The translations under genes were made by a program, and so were the position numbers. This document shows, one piece after another, positions 1 to 6,808 of a stretch of DNA of 11,678 bases. The notes below the pieces were generated by a model that worked only from the letters and a program-made list of their open reading frames with translations, was not told the origin of the DNA and did not search any database. Position 1 is the first letter of the stretch. Each line of letters opens with the position of its first letter. The stretch lies in NCBI GenBank assembly GCA_902766575.1, contig CACXED010000256.1, positions 1 through 11,678 on the forward strand, in the 5' to 3' direction. Origin of the DNA: an uncultured Ruminococcus sp. (GTDB lineage: Bacteria > Bacillota > Clostridia > Oscillospirales > CAG-272).

Positions 1-327
1 AAGCTGCGCGGCGAGGGCAGGAAGGTTGGATTGCTCCGGCTCCGCTATATCCGACCGTTCCCGAATGAGGAGATAGCCGATGCGGTGAAAAACGCAAAGG
101 CTGTCGCCGTTCTGGAAAAGGACGTCTCCTTCGGCAACGAGGGAACTATTTACACCAACGTCAGCTCGGCGCTGCACAAGGCGAATTTAAGCGTTCCTTC
201 CTCAAATTATATCGGAGGTCTCGGAGGCAAGAATATTTCCGCCGATGAGATCGAGACAATTTATGATGAGCTGACAAAAGAGCGGACCGAAGTAAAATTT
301 CTCGGGATCGGAGGCGACGGCAGATGA
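1..327 (+). CDS. porA: 2-oxoacid:ferredoxin oxidoreductase alpha subunit, C-terminal fragment (gene runs off the left edge)
   Basis: The frame is open from the first base, so this is the last 108 codons of a gene that begins outside the window. The motifs RPFPNEEI, VLEKDVSFGNEG and YIGGLGGKNISADEI are the hallmark C-terminal part of the PorA/VorA-type alpha subunit, which works with the thiamine-diphosphate beta subunit in CoA-dependent oxidative decarboxylation of 2-oxoacids (pyruvate, branched-chain or aryl 2-oxoacids) with ferredoxin as partner, in the cytoplasm. The stop overlaps the start of porB as ATGA, showing translational coupling. An ATG-less TTG inside the fragment (position 31) is not a real start because the homology-like reading continues before it. 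The gamma/delta subunits would have to be upstream. Substrate cannot be decided from this piece; the neighbouring CoA ligase and aminotransferase favour an amino-acid-derived 2-oxoacid over pyruvate (inference). Confidence 0.9.
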   Translation, partial: KLRGEGRKVGLLRLRYIRPFPNEEIADAVKNAKAVAVLEKDVSFGNEGTIYTNVSSALHKANLSVPSSNYIGGLGGKNISADEIETIYDELTKERTEVKFLGIGGDGR

Positions 328-1208
328 GCATAAACGCGAAAACGCTGAATGAGGACGAATTTTTCTATGGTCACAAGGCGTGCGCGGGCTGCGGCGGAAG
401 TCTCGCCGTGAGAATCGCGCTGAAGGTCCTCGGAGAACGCGCGATCGCCGTTCTACCTGCCGGGTGTATGTCGGCGGTGGGCTTCAATTTTCCGCAGCTT
501 TGCTTCGGTAACAACGCCATCATCTCAACCTTTGCCGGAACCGCCTCGATGCTGACCGGCGTTGAGGCCGGACTTCGCGCGCAGGGGATAACAGATTTCC
601 AGGCGGTCGGCTTTGCGGGCGACGGCGGTACGGCGGATATCGGTATACAGGCGCTGTCCGGCGCGATCGACCGCAACGACGATATACTGTATATCTGCTA
701 CGACAACGAGGCATACATGAACACGGGCATTCAGAAAAGCTCGCTGACGCCCTTCGGCGCGAAAACCACTACGACGCCGGCGGGAAAGAATATCCGCGGA
801 AATCTTCGACCGAAGAAGAATATGTTCGAGATTGTAGCCGCCCATGGTATTCCCTATGCCGCGACCGCAAGCGTCGGATATCTGAATGACTTCATGCGCA
901 AGGTTGAAAAGGCGTCGAAAATCAGGGGCACAAAATATATCCACATCATCGCGCCCTGCCCTACCGGCTGGGGAATTGCCACCGATGAAACAGTGGATAT
1001 CGCCAAAGAGGTGGTTGACTGCGGGCTGTGGTATCTGGCAGAATACGAAAACGGCGAATTTACACTGAATCACCGGCCGAAGGAGTTTACCGATGTGGCT
1101 GAATATCTCAAAAAGCAGGGCAGATTCAAACATCTGACCGAGGATGATATAGAAACGATCAAACGCTCCCGTGATGCAAAATGGGATGCGATCCTAAGGA
1201 AACGCTGA
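324..1208 (+). CDS. porB: 2-oxoacid:ferredoxin oxidoreductase beta subunit (thiamine diphosphate-binding)
   Basis: A 294-residue protein of the usual PorB length. It carries HKACAGCGG near residue 17, the thiamine-diphosphate/Mg motif GDGGTADIG from residue 99, and CYDNEAYMNTG at 125-135. Cys20, Cys23, Cys48 and Cys212 match in order and in the first spacings (C-x2-C-x24-C) the ligands of the cluster next to the cofactor in pyruvate:ferredoxin oxidoreductase. All these residues are intact, so the subunit should be functional. Start ATG 324 is chosen because it overlaps the porA stop (ATGA) and has CGGAGG at 309-314, nine bases upstream. The final codons and stop fall inside a 95-bp palindromic repeat (1195-1289), so the native C-terminus may have been slightly altered. 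Whether it uses pyruvate, 2-oxoisovalerate, phenylpyruvate or another acid is not visible in the sequence. Confidence 0.93.
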   Translation: MSINAKTLNEDEFFYGHKACAGCGGSLAVRIALKVLGERAIAVLPAGCMSAVGFNFPQLCFGNNAIISTFAGTASMLTGVEAGLRAQGITDFQAVGFAGDGGTADIGIQALSGAIDRNDDILYICYDNEAYMNTGIQKSSLTPFGAKTTTTPAGKNIRGNLRPKKNMFEIVAAHGIPYAATASVGYLNDFMRKVEKASKIRGTKYIHIIAPCPTGWGIATDETVDIAKEVVDCGLWYLAEYENGEFTLNHRPKEFTDVAEYLKKQGRFKHLTEDDIETIKRSRDAKWDAILRKR

Positions 1209-1289
1209 TTTAAGGTTGTTTTCACGCGAAAAAGCCCATATATCCAAGACTTTTTCGCGTGAAAACTCCAATTATTCAGCTTATCCTTA
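1195..1289. repeat. 95-bp imperfect palindrome with a perfect 17-bp core stem, MITE/REP-like
   Basis: The inner arms GTTTTCACGCGAAAAAG (1218-1234) and CTTTTTCGCGTGAAAAC (1250-1266) are exact reverse complements around a 15-base loop. The pairing continues outward in the same register without gaps to TAAGGA (1195) and TCCTTA (1289), with 8 mismatches in the outer 23 pairs. The left arm contains the last coding triplets and stop of porB. The weak outer ends and strong inner core resemble a non-autonomous palindromic element (REP or MITE) more than a factor-independent terminator, because no clean T-run follows the stem. As RNA it would fold strongly between porB and paaK and could uncouple their expression or stabilise the upstream message. 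No second copy is visible in the window and no target duplication is obvious. Confidence 0.7.
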
Positions 1290-1320
1290 AAACTTCAAAA
1301 TCAATTAGGAGGATTTTATC

Positions 1321-2313
1321 ATGAGCAGAGATGTAAACAACAAGTACTGGGACGAGGAGCTGGAAACGCTCCCGCGTGAGGAGCTGGAAAAGCGTCAGCT
1401 CGCGGATCTGAAGGAGATCGTACAGTTCGCGTACGATCATGCGCCGTATTACAAGAGGTCTTTTGACGCGGCGGGAGTTAAGCCGTCGGATATCAAAACC
1501 TTAAAGGATATACAGAAGTTCCCGTTTATTGATAAGAAAACCCAGAGAGACACTCAGGGCATAGGCTCTTTCCTCGGCGAACTGGCTGCCGTACCCGAGG
1601 AGGACGTTGTGTTTGTTTCAACCTCATCAGGTTCCACCGGCGAGCTCGGCGGCTCGATCGAGGCGACAAGAAAGGCTATCGAGGATCTGTGGGGAGCGGA
1701 AGTATATGACTTCTATGGGCTGTCGGATATTTTCGGAGCCTGCGCCGCAATGTGCGAAGCCAAGGACGGCTTACATATCGCCGAAAATCACATCCTTGTC
1801 GAAACGGTGGACATTCACACCGGAGAGGTGCTCGAACCCGGCCAGGTCGGCGAGCTGGTATTCACAACGCTTCGCAAGCACGCAAGACCTCTTATCCGTT
1901 TCCGTACCGGCGATATAGGCTGGATAGACAACACTCCCTGCTCCTGCGGCAGAACGCACGGCAGAATCCATATCAGCGGACGTAAGGACGATATGTTCAT
2001 CGTATCTGCCGTTAATGTTTTCCCGAGCGATATAGAGGCGGTCATCCGCGAGCTTTCCGGAATCACCGGAGAATATCTGATCCGTGTGTTTGAGCGCGAT
2101 TTCACCTGCAAATATTCCGTTGAGATCGAGAAAAATGCCGACAATCCCGCAGCCGATGAGGCGGTCGCAGCCGAGGTTTCGGCGGCGCTCAAAGCGCGTA
2201 TCGGCGTTAAGCCCTATAGTGTCGTCGTTCATCCCGACGGCGGTCTCAACACACGCTCCGAGCACAAGGCCAAGAGAATTATCGACGAGCGCAAGCTGGA
2301 CTACAGCATATAA
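1321..2313 (+). CDS. paaK: Phenylacetate-CoA ligase-type acyl/aryl-CoA synthetase with an apparent internal deletion
   Basis: A 330-residue member of the ANL adenylating superfamily, phenylacetate-CoA ligase branch, which activates an aryl or acyl acid with ATP and CoA. Visible: the family N-terminus (YWDEELETLPREELEKRQ), the phosphate loop TSSGSTG at 101-107, FYGLSD near 131, RTGDIG at 195-200, SGRKDDMFIVSAVNVFPSDIE from 219, and the C-terminal HKAKRIIDER with the A10-type lysine. Family members usually have about 415-435 residues. Here the phosphate loop runs directly into GGSIEATRKAIEDLWGA, normally about 95-100 residues later, so the central part of the large domain, including acyl-pocket residues, is missing although the frame is kept. 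Activity is therefore doubtful. ATG 1321 has AGGAGG at 1307-1312. The gene sits between porB and an aminotransferase, fitting a shared pathway. An assembly collapse is an alternative explanation. Confidence 0.85.
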   Translation: MSRDVNNKYWDEELETLPREELEKRQLADLKEIVQFAYDHAPYYKRSFDAAGVKPSDIKTLKDIQKFPFIDKKTQRDTQGIGSFLGELAAVPEEDVVFVSTSSGSTGELGGSIEATRKAIEDLWGAEVYDFYGLSDIFGACAAMCEAKDGLHIAENHILVETVDIHTGEVLEPGQVGELVFTTLRKHARPLIRFRTGDIGWIDNTPCSCGRTHGRIHISGRKDDMFIVSAVNVFPSDIEAVIRELSGITGEYLIRVFERDFTCKYSVEIEKNADNPAADEAVAAEVSAALKARIGVKPYSVVVHPDGGLNTRSEHKAKRIIDERKLDYSI

Positions 2314-2314
2314 C

Positions 2315-2320
2315 AGGAGG
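2315..2320 (+). promoter_or_regulatory. Ribosome binding site AGGAGG that decides the aminotransferase start
   Basis: AGGAGG lies 2 bases before an ATG at 2323 and 8 bases before an in-frame ATG at 2329. Only the second spacing is normal, so translation more likely starts at 2329. Confidence 0.7.
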
Positions 2321-2328
2321 TCATGAAT

Positions 2329-3507
2329 ATGCCGGAGCTTTCCAGGCGAACCGAAACCTTTACAGACTCGGTGATCCGCCGGATGACGAGGGTTTCTCTT
2401 AAATACGGCGCGGTCAATCTTTCACAGGGATTCCCGGATTTTGAGCCGCCAAAGGAGATCCTCGACCGTCTTGCCGAGGTCACAAGGGAGGATTTTCATC
2501 AGTATTCCATCACATGGGGCGCTCAGAATTTCAGAGAGGCGCTTGCAAAAAAGCAGTCCCGGCTGATGGGACGAAAAATAGACCCGAACGGAGAAATTGT
2601 CGTTACCTGCGGCAGCACCGAGGCGATGATGGCGGCAATGATGACGACGGTAAATCCCGGGGATAAGGTGATAGTGTTTTCACCGTTTTATGAAAATTAC
2701 GGTGCGGACGCGATACTCTCGGGCGCGGAGCCGATCTATGTGCCGCTTTATCCGCCAGAGTTCAGCTTCAATCCCGACGAACTGGAAGCGGCGTTCAGGC
2801 AGCGCCCAAAGGCTCTGATCCTATGCAATCCCTCGAACCCCTGCGGAAAGGTGTTCACATACGACGAGCTGAAGCTGATCGCCGGGCTTGCGGAAAAGTA
2901 TGATACCTTCGTCATTACCGACGAGGTGTACGAGCATATTGTGTATGAGCCGAATAAGCATATCTATTTTGCCTCTCTGCCGGGTATGTGGGAGAGGACG
3001 ATCTCGTGTTCTTCGCTTTCAAAGACCTATTCCATAACCGGTTGGCGGCTCGGTTATATTATCGCTCCGCCGCACATAATAGACGCCGCAAAAAAGGTAC
3101 ACGATTTTCTGACTGTCGGCGCCGCAGCTCCATTGCAGGAGGCTGCGGTCACCGGGCTGAGCTTTGAAAGCGGCTACTACGCACAGCTTCAGGAAAAATA
3201 TACGGCAAAGCGGAATCTGTTTCTGAAAGGTCTGGATGATCTGAAAATCACCCACACCGTTCCGCAGGGAGCCTATTATGTCCTGCTTGATATTTCCGAA
3301 TTCGGATTTGATTCCGATCTGGAATTCTGTGAAACGCTCGCCCGCGACGTCGGAGTGGGCGCCGTCCCCGGATCGAGCTTTTTCAGAGAGCCGGTAAACC
3401 ATCTGATACGTCTGCATTTTGCCAAGAAAGACGAAACTCTGAATGAAGCGCTGAACCGACTGGAATCCATTCGAAAGAAAATTCCCGTCAGAAAAGCACT
3501 CATATGA
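2329..3507 (+). CDS. Class I pyridoxal-phosphate aminotransferase (aspartate/aromatic aminotransferase-like)
   Basis: A full-length fold-type I aminotransferase of about 392 residues (394 if the ATG at 2323 is used). It moves an amino group between an amino acid and a 2-oxoacid in the cytoplasm. Visible motifs, numbered from ATG 2329: NLSQGFPDFEPP near 30, the substrate/PLP segment CGSTEAMMA near 94, NPSNPCGK near 167, ITDEVYEHI with the PLP-binding Asp at 198, and SSLSKTYSITGWRLGY with the Schiff-base lysine near 232. All catalytic residues are present. It starts 15 bases after the paaK stop, so it is transcribed with paaK, and a hairpin terminator follows. With the neighbouring CoA ligase and 2-oxoacid oxidoreductase it would supply or consume the 2-oxoacid; aromatic or branched-chain substrates are the natural guess, not proven by the sequence. 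Confidence 0.9.
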   Translation: MPELSRRTETFTDSVIRRMTRVSLKYGAVNLSQGFPDFEPPKEILDRLAEVTREDFHQYSITWGAQNFREALAKKQSRLMGRKIDPNGEIVVTCGSTEAMMAAMMTTVNPGDKVIVFSPFYENYGADAILSGAEPIYVPLYPPEFSFNPDELEAAFRQRPKALILCNPSNPCGKVFTYDELKLIAGLAEKYDTFVITDEVYEHIVYEPNKHIYFASLPGMWERTISCSSLSKTYSITGWRLGYIIAPPHIIDAAKKVHDFLTVGAAAPLQEAAVTGLSFESGYYAQLQEKYTAKRNLFLKGLDDLKITHTVPQGAYYVLLDISEFGFDSDLEFCETLARDVGVGAVPGSSFFREPVNHLIRLHFAKKDETLNEALNRLESIRKKIPVRKALI

Positions 3508-3560
3508 TATTTCCGGGTTCTGAAAAGCATCAAGGGCAGAATTGTCCCTGACGCTATAAC

Positions 3561-3604
3561 AAACCAGAGCATGAAGCAACTTAACGCCCCTGCTCTGGTT
3601 TTCG
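3561..3604 (+). terminator. Rho-independent terminator after the aminotransferase
   Basis: AAACCAGAGCA (3561-3571) and TGCTCTGGTTT (3591-3601) form a perfect 11-bp stem with a 19-base loop, and the descending arm ends in a TTTT run at about 3599-3602. The place, 50 bases after the last gene of the metabolic block, supports termination. The T-run is short, so efficiency may be moderate. A second, imperfect hairpin (3526-3555) precedes it. Confidence 0.65.
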
Positions 3605-3684
3605 GTTATATTCTCGTCACTGTCGAGGAGCTTTTGCATATCATTTTGATTTATCAATCGGCGGCATTTTTATTATATTTACAA

Positions 3685-3721
3685 ATGTCATATTGACATA
3701 TCGGGGAATATATGGTATAAT
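3685..3721 (+). promoter_or_regulatory. Full-consensus sigma-A promoter with an overlapping dyad
   Basis: TTGACA (3693-3698) and TATAAT (3716-3721) are both perfect consensus hexamers with the ideal 17-base spacer, and TGG directly before the -10 makes it an extended -10 as well. The -35 lies inside the dyad ATGTCA-TAT-TGACAT (3685-3699), a plausible operator. Such a strong promoter would normally need a repressor. It drives the lipoprotein starting at 3761, with a leader of roughly 30 bases. Confidence 0.85.
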
Positions 3722-3760
3722 ATACTCACAAAAACTAATCGTATATAGGTTGGTCACAAA

Positions 3761-6148
3761 ATGAAAACAAAAATCATTTTCCTGTTACTCGCCCTGCTTT
3801 TGTCCCTGTTCTCTGTTTCCTGCAAAGAAGATGCTGCGCCGGAATACTCGTACACAATGGAGCTCATTGACATAGACAGCGAATCTGTTACATACAGTTC
3901 GGACTCCTGCCAATGCTTCTCCTCATATGAAGGCGATATGGTGCTTGCTCTGGATATACATGAGCTGCTCGACGACGGGAAAGCTCGCCGCTATTTCGCC
4001 ATGCAGCGCTATGACTGCGAATCGGATGAGATAATAACCATAGCTCCGGTCTCGTATTTCGGAGATGATTTCAGAACGGATATTCTTAACATAACCGGCA
4101 CGCCTGACGGCGGGTACTTTGTTCAGGCTCGTAACGTCCGTTTTCTTCCTGACGAAGAAAGGCATTATGGCTTCACTAAATACGATTCAGACGGAAGCCC
4201 TGTCTTTTTTGTTAAGGCCGACGAATATCCGACCTTCAGAAAAGCCGATGTTGACGGCGCGGCAGACATCTCCGACCGTACCATCGGAGCCTCGATTGCC
4301 GACGCGGACGGGAATATCTATCTTTACTGCCCCAAGAAAACCGACTACAGGCTCAGCGTGAAAGACCCGGTAACGAGCGTCATTTCGAACGCGTTATATT
4401 ACGACGCCAGCATCACAGTCATCTCACCGGACGGAGAGTTTATCTGCGCTCTCTATGCCGAGGACGGAAATGTGCCGGGACGCTTCGATTTCTTCCGTGA
4501 CGAAAGCGGGAAGATCAGGCTCCTCAGCTACGACGATTATCTCTCGCCAAAGGTATACGGCATAGATCTTGCGAACGCGAAGCTGACCGACCCGGAGCCG
4601 GTCGATTTCCAATGCGACGGCGACCGCTATTATGACCCCGCCGGAAACCGCTTCTACTCAAGCGCCCTCGGATTTTTCAGCGTGACCTTTGATGAGAACG
4701 GCAAGCAGGTCGACACTATGCTCTTTGACTGGGCGTCGATCGGCGTCAGCCGCGATATTATCGCCGCTCTGGTCGTCAGAAACGATTCTTTCATCACGGC
4801 AAAGCTCGTCGATGGGAGCGAGAACCCCGAATATTGCGTAATACGCAGGGTTAAGACCGGCGAGCTGCCCGAGCGCACAGAGATACGTATCGCCGTCGAC
4901 GGCGCAAAATCTTCCGACAACATTATTAAGGCGCTCGGAAGATACAACCGCGCAAGCGAGAGCTTCCAGGCCGAGATCGTCTCGTATTCCACAACCGAGG
5001 GCGGACTCTCAGCCTCTCAGAAGCTGGCGCGTGATATCTCCGCCGGCAAAGCTCCGGACGTCATCGTTTTCAACGGCGATCTCTCCTATGAGCTGTTGAA
5101 GAAAGAGCTGAAATTCGCCGATCTTTCAAAATTCATTGACAGCGACGGGGAGTTCGGGCGTGATGTACTGCTCCCCTGCCTCTACACGGCTTATCAGGAA
5201 GAATCGGGCGAGATTCCCTACATTTCGACCTACTATCTGAACTCAACGATTTCGATCGACGAGAGCATCACCGGCGAGCTTGACGGCTGGACAGTCGGCG
5301 ATATGCTGAAGATAAACGAATCGCTCGCCGACGACGAGTATTTCATGGCGAGAAAATTCGACGACCGCGTGACTGCCGCTAATGATATGCTTGGTGAACT
5401 GATAAACGGTATGATGGGCGAGTTCATCGACTACGACAAAAATACGTGCGATTTCACAGGCCTTGCCGAGCTGCTCGAAATATGCAGGACCGCTAAGCTA
5501 TTCAACACGAAGGACGTCGATTGTACCGATCAGCAGAACGCAAAGGTTGCTGTCGAATACGATTACTTTACAAACATAAGGGACCTGTACAGAAAGCTCG
5601 CGCTCGGTATTCAGAATCGCACCGACGTCGGTTTTCCCGGAACAAAGGAGGCCAAGAGCGGCTCGCTTTTCCGCTCGACAACCGGATTTTCGATAATGAA
5701 AACGTGCAAATACCCGGAGGAATGCTGGAAGCTGATAAAGGAAGCCTATCGTGGAATCGAGGACGAGTGGAACAGTATTGAAGGCAAAAGCTATTTCGCT
5801 TTTCCGAACCTGCTTCCGATGACCGTGAACGATATCGAGATACTGAACAGCTATGAGGGCGGCGTGATCTTCTCAGTCTCCCAAAACGGAGGCGTCGGGG
5901 TTCGCCGAATGCCGCTCGATTTTCCGATTTACCCGGGAGAGGTCGGAATTGAGCTTACGGCAGAGCGGAATCAGTACCTGTTTGGTTCGATCAATAACTA
6001 CTCCCGCGTCGCCGTCAAAGACCCGATCGCAAAGGCGATCATCCTCGAAGAAGCCTCATATTACTTTGCGGGCGTGAAGTCGCTCGACGAGACGGTGAGG
6101 ATCATAACCGACCGGATCGAAACTAAAATCAGCGAAGCGGGGGACTAA
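3761..6148 (+). CDS. Lipoprotein with propeller-like N-terminal region and extracellular solute-binding C-terminal domain
   Basis: A 795-residue exported protein. Residues 1-20 form a lipoprotein signal peptide (KTK, then a leucine-rich core) ending in FSVSC, so Cys21 would be lipidated and the protein held on the outer face of the membrane. Residues 25-370 are beta-rich with recurring short strands and turn motifs such as PDGGYF, DADGNIYLY and SPDGEFICA, as in beta-propeller or repeat-type sensor domains. From TEIRIAVDG (373) to the end it reads like a family 1 extracellular solute-binding protein (LARDISAGKAPDVIVFNGD, DGWTVGDMLKINESL). It stands alone behind its own promoter and a terminator, with no permease or ATPase next to it, which argues for sensing or capture rather than a dedicated importer. 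The ligand is unknown. The Shine-Dalgarno sequence is weak (AGGT, 3747-3750). It has the same layout as the 630-residue lipoprotein at the right end of the window. Confidence 0.85.
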   Translation: MKTKIIFLLLALLLSLFSVSCKEDAAPEYSYTMELIDIDSESVTYSSDSCQCFSSYEGDMVLALDIHELLDDGKARRYFAMQRYDCESDEIITIAPVSYFGDDFRTDILNITGTPDGGYFVQARNVRFLPDEERHYGFTKYDSDGSPVFFVKADEYPTFRKADVDGAADISDRTIGASIADADGNIYLYCPKKTDYRLSVKDPVTSVISNALYYDASITVISPDGEFICALYAEDGNVPGRFDFFRDESGKIRLLSYDDYLSPKVYGIDLANAKLTDPEPVDFQCDGDRYYDPAGNRFYSSALGFFSVTFDENGKQVDTMLFDWASIGVSRDIIAALVVRNDSFITAKLVDGSENPEYCVIRRVKTGELPERTEIRIAVDGAKSSDNIIKALGRYNRASESFQAEIVSYSTTEGGLSASQKLARDISAGKAPDVIVFNGDLSYELLKKELKFADLSKFIDSDGEFGRDVLLPCLYTAYQEESGEIPYISTYYLNSTISIDESITGELDGWTVGDMLKINESLADDEYFMARKFDDRVTAANDMLGELINGMMGEFIDYDKNTCDFTGLAELLEICRTAKLFNTKDVDCTDQQNAKVAVEYDYFTNIRDLYRKLALGIQNRTDVGFPGTKEAKSGSLFRSTTGFSIMKTCKYPEECWKLIKEAYRGIEDEWNSIEGKSYFAFPNLLPMTVNDIEILNSYEGGVIFSVSQNGGVGVRRMPLDFPIYPGEVGIELTAERNQYLFGSINNYSRVAVKDPIAKAIILEEASYYFAGVKSLDETVRIITDRIETKISEAGD

Positions 6149-6214
6149 CGCGGGCATAGTTAGCCGCTCCCAAAGTCAAGGATCCTCTCTGCGCCGACGT
6201 TAGTTTATCTCTCA

Positions 6215-6369
6215 TCAAACACTTGACATTTCACTTGTTCCTACACCCCTGTCATCCTTCAATACGCCGTTAAGAAGCTCGCTCATATCAAGCGTCCGGC
6301 CATAGATAACGACCGTGCTGTCCTCTTACCTATAAAGACAACCTTTTCCTCGGAATCTGCCAACCGCAT
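6215..6369 (-). pseudogene. Frameshifted remnant of an unrecognised gene
   Basis: On the minus strand one frame reads MRLADSEEKVVFIG and a neighbouring frame, beginning 2 bases later, continues EDSTVVIYGRTLDMSELLNG to a TGA stop at 6215-6217. Joining them needs one extra base at about 6326-6328 (the G-AA-GAG stretch), and the joined reading is protein-like throughout, so this looks like the tail of a gene broken by a one-base deletion. I do not recognise the family. The segment lies downstream of a terminator hairpin belonging to the next minus-strand remnant. The reading could be chance, since the piece is only about 52 codons. The remaining bases between the 3761-6148 gene and this remnant (6149-6214) show nothing recognisable. 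Confidence 0.4.
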
Positions 6370-6390
6370 ATTAAATTTATACGAAATTCC

Positions 6391-6424
6391 AAAACGGCAT
6401 GGATCGTCAGCGATCCATGCCGTT
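6391..6424 (-). terminator. Rho-independent terminator after the permease remnant
   Basis: AACGGCATGGATCG (6393-6406), a TCAG loop and CGATCCATGCCGTT (6411-6424) form a perfect 14-bp stem-loop. Read on the minus strand it is followed by TTTT (ending at 6391) and begins 8 bases after the TAA stop of the permease remnant. This is a textbook intrinsic terminator, and a sign that the permease was once an expressed minus-strand gene. Confidence 0.85.
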
Positions 6425-6431
6425 AAGTCGG

Positions 6432-6744
6432 TTATTCCACCCTGATCCGCTCCATCACAGCGGCAGATTTCGTCAGCCGGAACGCAGCCATTCCCGAAAG
6501 AACCGACACTGCAATACAAACCGCCAGCATAATCACGCCGGACAGCCAGTGCAGTGAAACGAGCGCATCCATGGCAGTGTTGATTATGATCGCGATTAAC
6601 GGATAACCAACGCAGACTGTGATCAGCACCGCAGCGCTGCCGCTGTACAGGCTTTCGGTCAGGAGCATCCGCAGCAGCTGTCTGTCGGACTGATGACATC
6701 GCTGCGGATGATCTGATAATTTCCCGCTTCACAATTGCCCAGCT
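6432..6744 (-). pseudogene. ABC transporter permease (FtsX/MacB type), C-terminal fragment with a frameshift
   Basis: The C-terminal about 80 residues read LLRMLLTESLYSG, then two hydrophobic helices (AAVLITVCVGYPLIAIII and WLSGVIMLAVCIAVSVLSG) and the end VMERIRVE, matching the last part of FtsX-domain permeases. The upstream part KREIIRSSAAMSSVRQ is in another frame. At 6678-6685 the minus strand has ACAGACAG; with only one ACAG unit the frames join as SSVRQLLRMLLTE, the expected permease sequence. So a 4-bp tandem duplication broke the reading frame. Everything upstream (most of the permease, any ATPase) is gone: a stop at 6745-6747 and then the beta-helix gene follow. The gene is therefore dead in two ways. 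In other bacteria such permeases work with a LolD/MacB-type ATPase in efflux or lipoprotein-related transport. Confidence 0.75.
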
Positions 6745-6808
6745 TCACCGATTCACCATCCTGAAAATAGAATAAATCACAGGGCTTTCCTTCGCTGTCC
6801 GGTTCTCA

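Noticed and set aside
525..1133. 202-codon minus-strand open frame opposite porB
   Set aside because: It is fully inside porB, whose cofactor and cluster motifs are intact; the antisense frame has no protein-like motifs.
1218..1266. The porB-paaK hairpin as a factor-independent terminator
   Set aside because: No T-run follows the stem, the stem is AT-rich at its ends, and the pairing extends outward as a longer palindrome, which fits a repeat element better.
3019..3657. 212-codon minus-strand open frame opposite the aminotransferase
   Set aside because: It lies mostly opposite a clear full-length aminotransferase, has no ribosome site and no recognisable motif; it is a shadow frame.
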